NCBI GenBank assembly: GCA_003568945.1
Contig: BDIP01000119.1
Location: forward strand, 1,767 to 30,759
DNA from: Kipferlia bialata
Taxonomy: Eukaryota > Fornicata
DNA: 28,993 nucleotides
Direction: 5' to 3'
Shown here: positions 1 to 9,197 of the stretch, one piece after another
Layout: the number at the start of each line of letters is the position of its first letter
How positions within the stretch are numbered: position 1 is the first letter of the stretch
Made by a program: the position numbers and the translations under genes
The notes under the pieces: generated by a model
What the model saw: only the letters and a program-made list of their open reading frames with translations
Database searches by the model: none
Told to the model about the DNA's origin: nothing

Positions 1-111
1 ATATATTGATAGATAGAGAGAGAGAGACAAATAGATATAGACATACAGCATCATCTACATAGGCAGGGACAGCCTCCTGGATATGAGAGGAATATATAGA
101 TAAATATGTTG

Positions 112-150
<39 letters not shown>

Positions 151-478
151 CAGATATAGATATACAGCATCATCAACATAGGCAGGGACAGCCTCCTGGG
201 GGTGAGGGAATAGACACAGACACAGACAGACGGATAGATATGGAGAGCGGGAGAGAAAGCATGACGTCGTTATTACCTCAGCCTTCTTCTCCTCCTCCTT
301 GACCTCCTCAGTCTTCTCCTCCTTCTCGTCGTCTGAGCCATCAAAGACATCCTGGATGTAAGGGAGGGGGAGAGGGAGAGAGGGAGGTAATCTACATGAT
401 GAAGACACCCACCTCCACTGCGTCGACCACCCTCTCCAGGAAGGATGGCTTGTCCTCCTCCAGGGCCTCGACCTACAC

Positions 479-522
<44 letters not shown>

Positions 523-810
523 GGAAGGTGTGGGTTGCTAGGTGTGCTCACCTGCTTGACCTCGACAGCTGTCTCAACGGCTGTCTCCACAGGTGCAGTC
601 TCAGTCTCAGCCTCAGCAGGGGTCTCCACCGCCTCTGCCTCCTCAGCGACAGGGGCCTCAGCCTCGGCCTCGGCCTCTGCCTGTACCTCATGCTCTACCT
701 TCTCCTCCTCCTCTGGGGAGTAGTCATCGATGGAGGCAAGGGCAGTGCCCTGGGGTGAGTGGACAGTGCGTATAGTACTACTACTACTAAAGAGATAGGG
801 GGAGTGGGTG

Positions 811-844
<34 letters not shown>

Positions 845-3148
845 CACTCACCTTCAGGTTGGGCAGGGGCAGGCCTCCGAAGAAGCCATGGGTGGGGGCG
901 TCAGCCTCAGCCTCGATCCTAGGGGTGAGGGGATACATAATATTACTACTAGAGTACATATAATAGAGTATGGGCATGTACATAGCGTGTGTATGTACCT
1001 GGCCTGTCCCCTCAGCAGTGACACAATGACACCGGCCAGCTCGGCAGTCTCCCTGGGTGTCAGACAATACTTACAATATTTACAGAGATATAAGGCATGT
1101 CACAGAGAGAGTGTACACAATTGGGCACCTTCCAGTGAGGTCCTTGAGCCTGCACACCCTCTCCACCCATGTGGCCTCGGTGTCTGCCTCCTCCCCCTCC
1201 TCTGCCTCTCTGTCCTGTAGCATAGATGTGCACAGGGTGGCAATGGCCTTGGCAGTGGCCCTGGGGGGTGAGGCATACTATATGACATGAATAGAGAGGG
1301 GGGGGGGGTAGACTCATACCTGAGCATGGCGGCGGTGCTTGGCACTATGGTGTATGTCTCACAGGGCAGGGACATGGTGCCTGGGGGTTAGTAACACACC
1401 AACAGCAGAGACCGAGGGGATGGAGTGAATGGTCCCCTCACCTGCCTGGAGCCTAGCCCCGTACTTGGCCTCCATGGCCTTGTTACCAGCCACAACCTCA
1501 TCGTATGGCCTCCACACGTCGTGTCTGGCAGTCTTGTCCCTGACAGCAGTGACGGCATCCCGCACAACCTGGGGGGGTCAGTATATATATCATATACAAA
1601 TCATACATGTATAGGGTATATGGTATGGTGTAGTACCTGGTGCAGCCCCCCGAACTGGGGCATGGTCTCCACAGCTGTGAGGGGGGGCAGGGGGGAGGTG
1701 GTGGGGAGGGTGTAGCCTGGAGGGTGAGTGACTGTGGATGTATCTACTACATATGAGTATATGACGTATACTTGTAGATATACATACCGATGAGCAGGTC
1801 CCTCAGCTTGAGAAGGGCCTTCTGCAGGGCCTCTGTGTACAGGACAGCATTGTGCAGCTGGTGCCTGCGCACCCTGAGGTCAGAGAGAGTATATGTACTA
1901 GAATATATATCTAAATATAATGTATTTAGAGTGATATGCCCACTCACTTCTGTGTGGATGCTGGCAGAATGACCAGGTTCCTCTTGAGTGTCTTGAGAGT
2001 ACGGTTGACAGAGGATATAGCACGGCACAGGGAGGGGCACACAGATCCAAAGACGGAGGAGGGCAGAACGGGCTCACCTGGAGTGGTCAGAAGGTATATA
2101 AAGAAATACTAATATATATGTATATATTAATATATATGTGTGTGTGAGTGTGTATTTAGAAGAGCAGGGAGGGGGTGCACTTACCGACTGGGCAGGCCTT
2201 GACTGGGAATGGCTCTCCCTGTGTGTCCAGGATGTGTGCACACAGGGCAAGGAGGTCGGCAAGGGCGACAGAGACCTAGGAGGGTAAGACTGAGCATATG
2301 AATACATATATATATGTGTGTATGAGAGAGAGTGTGTACCTGTGGGAGGTCTGAGTCTGCCACTGCCACTGTCTGCCTCCCCGTCTCCTTGGCCATACTT
2401 CTGGCCACGGTGGTGCCAGCGGTGTCCTAGGGGGTCAGATACATACACTAGACACTATTGACAGTGAGGGATACGTGGTATATACTATGGACATTGTATA
2501 TAAATATACCTGGCACACCCCCTGGTTGATGTGGTTGATATGTATGCCTAGTATATACACACATATATACACACACATATATAGTATATGTACAGTGCAT
2601 ATGTATACAAACCTGGTACACCCCCTGGTTGATGGCCGACTTCTTCTTCTTCATCCTAGAGGTGGGCACACCGGTGGCAGTGCCTGCGGTGAGAGAAAAG
2701 AACACATATCTGTGATAGACGTTGTATATATATGTGTGTCTGTGTGATACCTATGGCGTGGTGCCTGTGTCCCTGTGCAGCTGTGTCCTTCCTGACTAGG
2801 CCGGAGGGGGCACGGGACCCATCGCTCAGCCTCTGGCGCCTGTTGACCTGGAGAGTAAGTAGTCACAACATATACAGTAGTAATAATAATACTATATATG
2901 TGTATACTGTTCTATACCTGAGCAATGTGGACCTTCTCCCTGTCCCTCTGCTGCAGAAGCTCAATGGCAGCCTTCCTGGCCTGGGGGTGAGGGGGAGGCA
3001 GTTCTACCATGATGACATATCACACCATACATATATATATATATATACAATTATGTGTGTGTGTACTTATGTGACTGCACCCACCTTCTTCTGGTTCCTG
3101 GCATCCAGCTCCTCCTGCTCCCTCCTGGACAGCTTCTACAGTGAGACA

Positions 3149-3187
<39 letters not shown>

Positions 3188-3552
3188 TAGAATGGTCAAC
3201 ATATACCTTCTCCTTGTCTGGGAACATCTCCTTCTTGCGAAGGGTCTTCTGCAGGGGGGTGGAGGCCTAGGGGTAAGGGCAGGCACAGCATATAGTTGTT
3301 CAGAACCACTACACCCACCTTCGACCTCTCCATCCTCCTGGGGTCAACCTCCATGGCCCTCTCTAGGGCAGACAGAGACTCCTGCCTCATCTGGTGCATC
3401 CTGAGAGTCAGAGAGCGTGGGTTCGATTCCCGCTATACACTACATATACGTACTTCTCGTGGTATGCGTTCATGTGGCGGCTCTCCCTCTCCTCCCTCTC
3501 CCTCCTGACAGTCTGTCTCTGGGTGTCACCCAGGGGGGTCACAAAGGTGTGT
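1..3552 (-). CDS. Unrecognised acidic coiled-coil protein, 22 exons, 3' end outside window
   Basis: I do not recognise this protein. Twenty-two exons join in one unbroken frame of about 610 codons: 3454-3552, 3319-3400, 3207-3266, 3085-3135, 2918-2980, 2751-2847, 2613-2683, 2340-2426, 2185-2275, 1948-2077, 1788-1873, 1637-1716, 1442-1568, 1320-1380, 1129-1260, 999-1052, 852-918, 552-749, 413-472, 277-351, 166-195 and 47-76. All junctions are GT-AG, mostly AG|GT to CAG|G. The first exons are rich in K, R, E and Q (TVRREREERESR, LSRREQEELDARNQKK), typical of a charged coiled coil. The middle is a mixed helical segment, and the last exons are Glu/Ala-rich (EAEAEAEAPVAEEAEAVE, then DDEKEEKTEEVKEEEKK). 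No signal peptide or membrane segment is visible. The start codon is unresolved: the first mapped exon begins after an acceptor-like CCCTCAG and no convincing upstream ATG exon was found. The exon chain is well supported; the function is unknown. Confidence 0.75.
47..195 (-). repeat. Tandemly duplicated 30-nt exon (EAVPAYVDDA)
   Basis: Positions 166-195 and 47-76 both encode EAVPAYVDDA on the minus strand and differ at one base. Each copy has its own acceptor (CCCCCAG for the first, ATATCCAG for the second) and its own GTAT donor, and lies next to TC-rich repeat. The copies are 119 nt apart. Each is 10 codons long, so including one or both keeps the frame. The second could be an extra constitutive exon, an alternative exon or a non-functional copy. 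Confidence 0.75.
481..520 (+). repeat. (GA)n microsatellite = TC polypyrimidine tract
   Basis: About 40 bases of pure GA on the plus strand. On the transcribed strand it is a TC run that ends just before the acceptor GATGTGTAG of the exon at 413-472. Confidence 0.95.
2510..2683 (-). repeat. Duplicated exon end and donor inside the next intron
   Basis: The exon at 2613-2683 ends in codons NQGVYQ followed by a GT donor. A second copy (NQGVCQ) with its own GTATAT donor lies at 2510-2532, 103 nt further along the transcript, inside the intron. It is a ghost donor or a possible alternative mini-exon. Confidence 0.7.
3148..3184 (+). repeat. (GA)n microsatellite = TC polypyrimidine tract
   Basis: A pure GA run. 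On the minus strand the TC run lies about a dozen bases before the acceptor CTCACTGTAG of the exon at 3085-3135. Confidence 0.95.
3417..3433 (+). other. Perfect tRNA T-arm/B-box-like motif inside an intron
   Basis: The bases GTGGG-TTCGATT-CCCGC fold as a canonical 5-bp T stem with a 7-nt loop. Positions 3420-3430 match the pol III B-box consensus GGTTCGANTCC exactly. It lies in the intron between the exons at 3454-3552 and 3319-3400. No A-box, D-arm, anticodon arm or acceptor stem can be placed around it, so it is not a complete tRNA. It may be a tRNA/SINE scrap or chance. Confidence 0.4.
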
Positions 3553-3729
3553 CTGAGGGTAAGAGTAGAGGGAGGGAGAGGGGGGGGGGTGAGATGAAAT
3601 AGAAGAAGGCACTCTGGATATAGCGTGTATGTTGACTGTTGACATGTTGGTCCATGATATATTATCTTGTGGAATTCCCTGGTTGTTCATCACCACTCGA
3701 GATTCCACTACACTTTTTGACAGTCAGTG
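3553..3729. promoter_or_regulatory. Short region between two divergent genes
   Basis: About 180 bases separate the first mapped exon of the minus-strand acidic-protein gene from the ATG of the plus-strand ATPase gene at 3730. The promoter of the plus-strand gene should lie here, and perhaps an unmapped first exon and promoter of the minus-strand gene. A purine-rich run with a string of Gs lies at 3566-3595. I see no clear TATA box or other named element. Confidence 0.35.
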
Positions 3730-5707
3730 ATGGCTTCCAACGCAGTTGCTGCAAAGCTTGCGGAACGCTATCCTGGTGTATTTCGCAACCGGCGCCTGGA
3801 GGATGAGGGGCTCTTTTTCCTTCAACAGGGTACATTTGTGGCCCTCTACGTAGATGAACGCCAACTGACTGTGCACCCGTACCCATGCCGCATCCCAAAA
3901 GTGACTAGGCAGCTCAATAGCCTCCACCTGAGCGTCAAACACATGGTTAGGTTGATTGGTCAGGATAGCCTTCTCAACAACCTCTTCCAGGGAGATATTG
4001 AGGCACTCCCCGAATACCCACTCCCACCAGCTGGGTCAGGGCAGGTATTTGTGGGTGCTGTCGCTCCGACGACTGAGAACATGAGGTGTCCTAGTGTCCG
4101 CAACGTGTTCCTCTACCCCCCTGTGACCAGTGCTCGAATAGCCGATCTGGTAGCCTTTCCTGAGGATCGCTTCTTCCTACAGAGCCACCAGAGGAACGGC
4201 AAGACGACCCTACTAAAGGAGTTGGCCTACCGCTTGTGCCACGGGGGCGTCGAGGGTGTGACCGGCGTTGCCATCTACATCGAGTTCGAGGGTACCTCCA
4301 AGGCAGAGGGGAGGAAGCTGGTTGACAGTATTGTGCGTGGTGGTGGGTACGATGCAGTGCGTGCATATGCCCAGTGTCATCGGAGCCCATTGCTATTCGG
4401 GAGATTGGGTGGGGTGCCCCACCCCAAGGTCCTTGTGGCACAAGGACCTTGTGCAGTTCCTCAAGACTGTCTCGTCTCTCGCTACTTTCTACGGTATTCC
4501 GCTGTCTGCCCGCACAGGGAGAGGCTCCAGGGAGGCGACTGCTGGTGACTATGAGGCGCTGTTGAACAGTGTTGGCGTTATTTGGGAGTACAGTCCCGTC
4601 ATGTGCGATAATGACCCTTCCACAGGTCTTCCCCCACTCTATATGCTGGTAGACGAGGCAGGCAAGCTGGTGGAGAAAGGCGAGAAGACCATCAAGAAGC
4701 GTTATGAGGGTGTGCTCTCCACCATCCTGCCCCAGTCCCGGCAGCTGGGCACCTTCGGGGGCGACAACACGCGTGTCATTGGCTGTGGCTGCACCGACCT
4801 CGCCACACTGGTCCAAGGCGTGCAGGGTCACACGTCAGGGCGGTCCAACTACATCCACTACGTCCCCCCCCTCGAGGAGGCAGAGCGTGGCGCTGGCGGG
4901 GCGTACGGCCTATTCTGTCATATCTGTCACTTGGCCGGCAAGAGCCCAGACGACCTCCTCGCTGACTACCTCGGGCTCCGGCTGCCCGAGGAGAATGAGG
5001 TGACCAGAGACGAAGCCGAGGGAGAGAGGAACGCGAGTGAGGGAGAGGGAGACCACGCCGGGCCCGATGCGGAGAGCGATGAAAGGGAGGGGGAGGGGGA
5101 CAGGGGTGAGGCCATGAGTGACGTAAGTGGCTCGGACTACATAGACCCCGGTATCTACACCATCGAGAAGGGAAGGCGGTGTGTGTATGAGGTCACTGCG
5201 GGGGTCTCTGGTCTTGTACTGTCCTTTGCCGAAGGTGTCATCAACGGCGATAACACCATGGAGCGTTCACTGCGGACGATGGTTAAGAACTTTGTGAAGC
5301 GCTGCACTACCGAGACCAGGTCCTCTAAAGCATATGAGCTGATTCTCAAGCATTTGGCAGGCATCAGCAACGATGAGGTTGTGCGTGGTGACTTTGCCAA
5401 TGCTGGCATGCTACCTGGTGTGGATGAGCAGTACAGGATCCCCTCTCCACTGGTCCGGGCCCTTGTAGGATACCTGGCAGAGAGTATCGATCAGGCACAG
5501 GAGTCAGCTGCCATTGACCACATTAGGGTGGTCATGTGGGAGGCGGAAAGAGAGAACAACGTCGCCTTGGTTGGGTGGCTAGCTGAGATCCTTGCTCGCC
5601 GCTTCTTGGGGGGGAAGAGAGCACCGACTCTGACACAGGGACCTGTGGTGGTTTCTACCGTGGTGCCTCCAGTGGAGCCACGTCCAAAGCGAAAGGCGTT
5701 GAGCTGA
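3730..5707 (+). CDS. RHS/Crinkler-like P-loop ATPase, in two overlapping frames
   Basis: The ATG at 3730 opens MASNAVAAKLAERYPG. One frame runs to 4548 and a second is open from about 4268 to the TGA at 5705-5707. The first carries a Walker A-like loop SHQRNGKTTLL at residues 152-162, with Ser in place of the usual first Gly, then a strand VAIYIEFEG. The second carries a Walker B strand YMLVDEA (LVDE at 4646-4657) and a sensor-1-like strand RVIGCGCTDL. These are followed by an acidic linker (about 5010-5125), a helical segment YEVTAGVSGLVLS recalling the region after the ATPase in STAND, RHS and Crinkler NTPases, and a basic end RPKRK. No consensus intron is seen, unlike both neighbours. The frame change lies at about 4370-4440, beside two perfect hairpins. 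The P-loop ATPase call is firm; the RHS/Crinkler kinship is from resemblance only. The copy may be decayed. Confidence 0.6.
4407..4450 (+). other. Two adjacent perfect hairpins at the frame change
   Basis: GGGTGGGG at 4407-4414 pairs with CCCCACCC at 4417-4424 across a 2-nt loop. Right after it, AAGGTCCTTGT at 4426-4436 pairs with ACAAGGACCTT at 4440-4450 across a 3-nt loop. Both stems are perfect. They lie just where coding-like sequence passes from one frame of the ATPase gene to another. They could be a sequence-level duplication or inversion scar, an RNA structure, or a region prone to sequencing error. Confidence 0.6.
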
Positions 5708-5804
5708 TGATGTTCAACGAGTGGAAGGAACAGGTGACCTAAAGAAACACCCCGACATGATGGAGAGCATCGGGGCGGGTGCAGAGAGTATGGGGTACAT
5801 GTAG
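5708..5804 (+). other. Coding-like tail after the ATPase stop
   Basis: After the TGA at 5705-5707 two other frames still look protein-like: one ends ELMMFNEWKEQVT and another ends DMMESIGAGAESMGYM at a TAG at 5802-5804. This suggests that the gene was once longer or ended differently. It may instead be 3' UTR. Confidence 0.3.
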
Positions 5805-8041
5805 GCCCCCCAGCACGTATCTATAGTATTTGCTCGTCGCCACAACAGGGAAGTGCGCACGTACTCACTGAAGTACATCACGGAACAATGGTGTATGAAT
5901 GTCTTTGTCCGTGAGGGTCAATAAAACTATAGTCAGACTCATTCGCTAGCATTTGCAGATGTTCAAGGGAGGCGCTCACTGCACGTGCGTCCACAAATAT
6001 GGATAATAGTAGTAGCAGGAGTGCTCTCGTGGTAACCTACTACGACAGCACTGATCCAAGTGTCTTCCCACCGTCACTTGAGAAACTCTATAGCCTATAG
6101 ACCATAGACTATAGGATACCCCAAGCCGCCATGTTCAAGTCTCCCTCAACAATCTCCAGAACGACAGCAATCACATGCGTGGGCCACTACTGCAAACGCT
6201 CTCAGAAGCACATGGATCACACTGACAACTCTATTCTTGAATATTTGTTGTGGAACACTCTGCGTTACTGGAAGACTATAGTAAGCCTACCGAAGGATAG
6301 TGAAGGTATAGTATGCACCATCTTTGATCACACTCTTGACAAATCTGATGACCTGGTTGGTGAAGTATGAAAGGAGAACGTGTTACACGTTCAACGTGTT
6401 GGTCATTCTTCAAGTTGTGTACGTATACGAATACCTACCCCTTCTTCTCCTTGGTAGATAGTGGTATCCACTTAGGTTCCTCCTCACCCGCAGCGTTTGT
6501 GGGTGTCTCTGAAGGTCAGGGGACTAAGTGTCTTCCTTACCAGGTGTTTATAGTGGGGGTCACACTCTTTCACGGTTTGTGGTTTCTTCAGTCAGAGTAT
6601 CTTAGATGTCGAGAGTTATTGAAGTCCTCTGTCTCTCTTGATACATCCATCATAATAGGTCGCTGTCTAATCTTCTCTTTCCCTGGCATCACATCTATAG
6701 CCGAGGAACTGTTCATCATTGTGGTCTATAAAGGACATAGCATTGTCGTTGAAACCTATCCTCTCAAACCACATTGCATGAATGTCATATCGTGTAGCCT
6801 CTTAATAGGTGTATAGTTCTTAGGTCTGGATGCTGTGGTACCTCTAGGGTGCAGTCCTCTCTTTACCAGCTACCTACTCAAGGTGAGGAGAGGTCTACCT
6901 GGGGATTCTTCTCTATGAACTTTAACATCTGCTATGGCCTCTTGATGGGCCATCAATGATGGCACAGCTAAAGTAGGGTACGTTGTATATCTTAAAGTAG
7001 TGATCTTGGTATATACATACCTCTATACTCAGTCATGAGCCTCACTCTCACGTGTGTGGAACTTGTGTAGATAGAGTTGGAGAAGGGAGAGCTGATTGTA
7101 TATACTCTATAATAGAGTCTCAAAACTAGCCTTGTCCCAGTCGTATTGTATGAGCCTATTATAAGGGTAGGGATGGTATGCGGTCAGAGATGAAGATGGG
7201 GATGATATCAGCCGCAGGTTCTGTGATGATCAGCCAACCAGCTCTGGGTGGATAATAGACGCAGTATAGATATGTACCCTAGATCTTCTAGGTATGTGTC
7301 AGACTGACACTGTTAGTCAATATCAGTTTGGGTCATCTGGGCCCCACTTGGCAGTGCCAGTGATTATCACTGACTCAGTGGTATCAGTTTCCCGCCTTCG
7401 TCTATTGAGAAATGTCACTTATGTTGCTCTAAGTTTTCTGTTAGGTCAGTTGCGACCAGTGCCTAGAAGGACCATTGCTTCAAGCAATTAATAGCATACG
7501 AAATCTCCAAGCAATGGATGATCCATTTTGGAACACACAGTGTCTGGTCTTCATGACTACACTTCTACACTGTAATCAATACACTCTAATGTGTTGGCAA
7601 CACTGTTGGTAGTTCATAGAGAAGTTCTTTACGTCTGTGAAGGACAGTCTTCCATAACAGAGACAGATCTATATCCACCAAAGATGTACTTGAGTGATAT
7701 GTTACTTAGTAAGCAGCTGTCATGAGGCATGGCCCCTGAGACCCACAGGGAGCCTCAGAGAAATGGTGTGTTCTGAGTCAGACCTATCGAACTACCTAAC
7801 TAGCCGTTCCCACATAATGGAGGGTCTTCGATATGATGCTGCACTGCCATTGTTGAAAGGAGCACTACTCAGGACAGAAAGCACTAACTTACGACTATAT
7901 ATTCATGTGACACCTCTCTTAGTGTTATTAAGGACTCCTGCCTATCCTAAGTGGGATACATACCCCACCCATACAGATGGCCGCACACCAGTCCCAATGT
8001 CGTTGAGTGGGACTACACACTCTGCACCCACACCCATCTAT
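5805..8041. other. Gene-poor stretch, no supportable gene
   Basis: These 2.2 kb hold only short open frames (the largest at 6367-6816 on the plus strand, about 150 codons) with no motif I recognise, no exon/intron pattern of the local type and almost no TC or TA microsatellites. Composition is more even and AT-richer than the flanking exons. Small hairpins occur: CCTATAG at 6094-6100 with CTATAGG at 6109-6115, and one around 7279-7292. The last part (about 7700-8041) should include the 3' UTR and poly(A) site of the minus-strand midasin gene. No reverse transcriptase, transposase or terminal repeats could be made out. Confidence 0.5.
5920..5925 (+). terminator. AATAAA, possible poly(A) signal
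   Basis: AATAAA lies about 210 bases after the stop of the plus-strand ATPase gene. It is the canonical eukaryotic poly(A) hexamer, but metamonads often use other signals, so use here is a guess. Confidence 0.3.
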
Positions 8042-9163
8042 CTACCCCATGTTTGACACAATCTCGAACCACTGTCTCATCATGTCGGCCAGGACAGAGG
8101 GCAGATCGGCGATGTGGGGCAGCACTGTGAAGTAGGGGAAGGGGTAGTCGTCCAGGTAGCGCTTCTTGACAACCTGGCGGTTACTATTAGGCAATGCACA
8201 AACAGCATCACACTCGACACTCCACATATGTGCACTGACACGCATATACATATATATATATAAATATGTATATACATGGCTGCGTACCTTGCCCCCTGTG
8301 AATGATACACTTGTGATGTCCCGGATGCTGCGTCTGGCGGCTGGCTTTCCATCAGCATTGAGGGGTGTGTTTTCCCCTGCCCCGTCCAGAATCAGTAGAA
8401 CAGGCAGCTGTCTCCTAGGGGTCAGAGAGGTTACAGATGCAAGGCACATACACCAGCATCCACCTCTGTATGTGTGTCTACACCCCACCCCACCTGTTGA
8501 TGCAGTCTCTCTATCGTAACATGTAAGTAACATGTATCAATATGAGTGTATGTATACATATAGTATACTATACCACATCCCACCCCACCTGTTGATGCAG
8601 TCTCTGCACAGTGCCGCCACCCCCTGTCTGTCACTCACCCTGCCGTCACTGATCACAAAGATGACCTGGGGTGGGGGACGGTGTACTAAATATATACACG
8701 CATAGTATACAAATAGGTCACATTAGTAGTAGGATACTGATAGGTGACTTGCGGTGGGGCGGAGCTGAACAAGGAAGAAACATTCACACTAGTGGGACAC
8801 TTACTATATAGAGATGGCATGGGGTGGACTGCAACAGTAGGGAACGTAAATAGAGACACAACTGCCACTCAAACACTAGGCAAAGTGGTACTGAGAGACA
8901 TGATGATATATGATATATGGTATATATGAGTGATTGCAGGCTCTCACCTGCAGCAGCAACGATGATGAATGAATATGCTCTGTATAGTGATAGATCTCAT
9001 GTGGATATGTGTGGATATACATCGTGTCACTGTACCTGCAGCAGCTCGATGTCTGCCAGCACCCTCTGCTCTGTCAGTGCCTGGGAGACAGTGGACAGCA
9101 GCATCTTGTAGTCGGTGTTGGTGGACTCGAACCCAAAGGAGGACACGGCCCTGCAGTGAGGGG

Positions 9164-9197
<34 letters not shown>

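Noticed and set aside
480-1067. Long minus-strand frames rich in SLSLSLSL or EREREREREE repeats (also near 9027-9955 and 12671-13066)
   Set aside because: They read through intron TC/GA microsatellites; the conserved protein follows spliced exons instead.
3400-3440. A tRNA gene
   Set aside because: Only the T-arm is present; the sequence upstream is an exon and no acceptor stem can form.
6131-6816. Two adjacent plus-strand open frames (79 and 149 codons) as genes
   Set aside because: No domain, no local-type introns or splice signals, and unremarkable composition; not distinguishable from chance frames.
5805-8041. A fossil retroelement or DNA transposon
   Set aside because: I found no reverse transcriptase, integrase or transposase motif and no terminal repeats on either strand.
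8639-8665. A 27-nt exon ending at VISDGR with a GTGAGT donor
   Set aside because: The frame continues openly to 8589 as VSDRQGVAALCRDCINR and joins the next exon in phase, so the GTGAGT here is coding.
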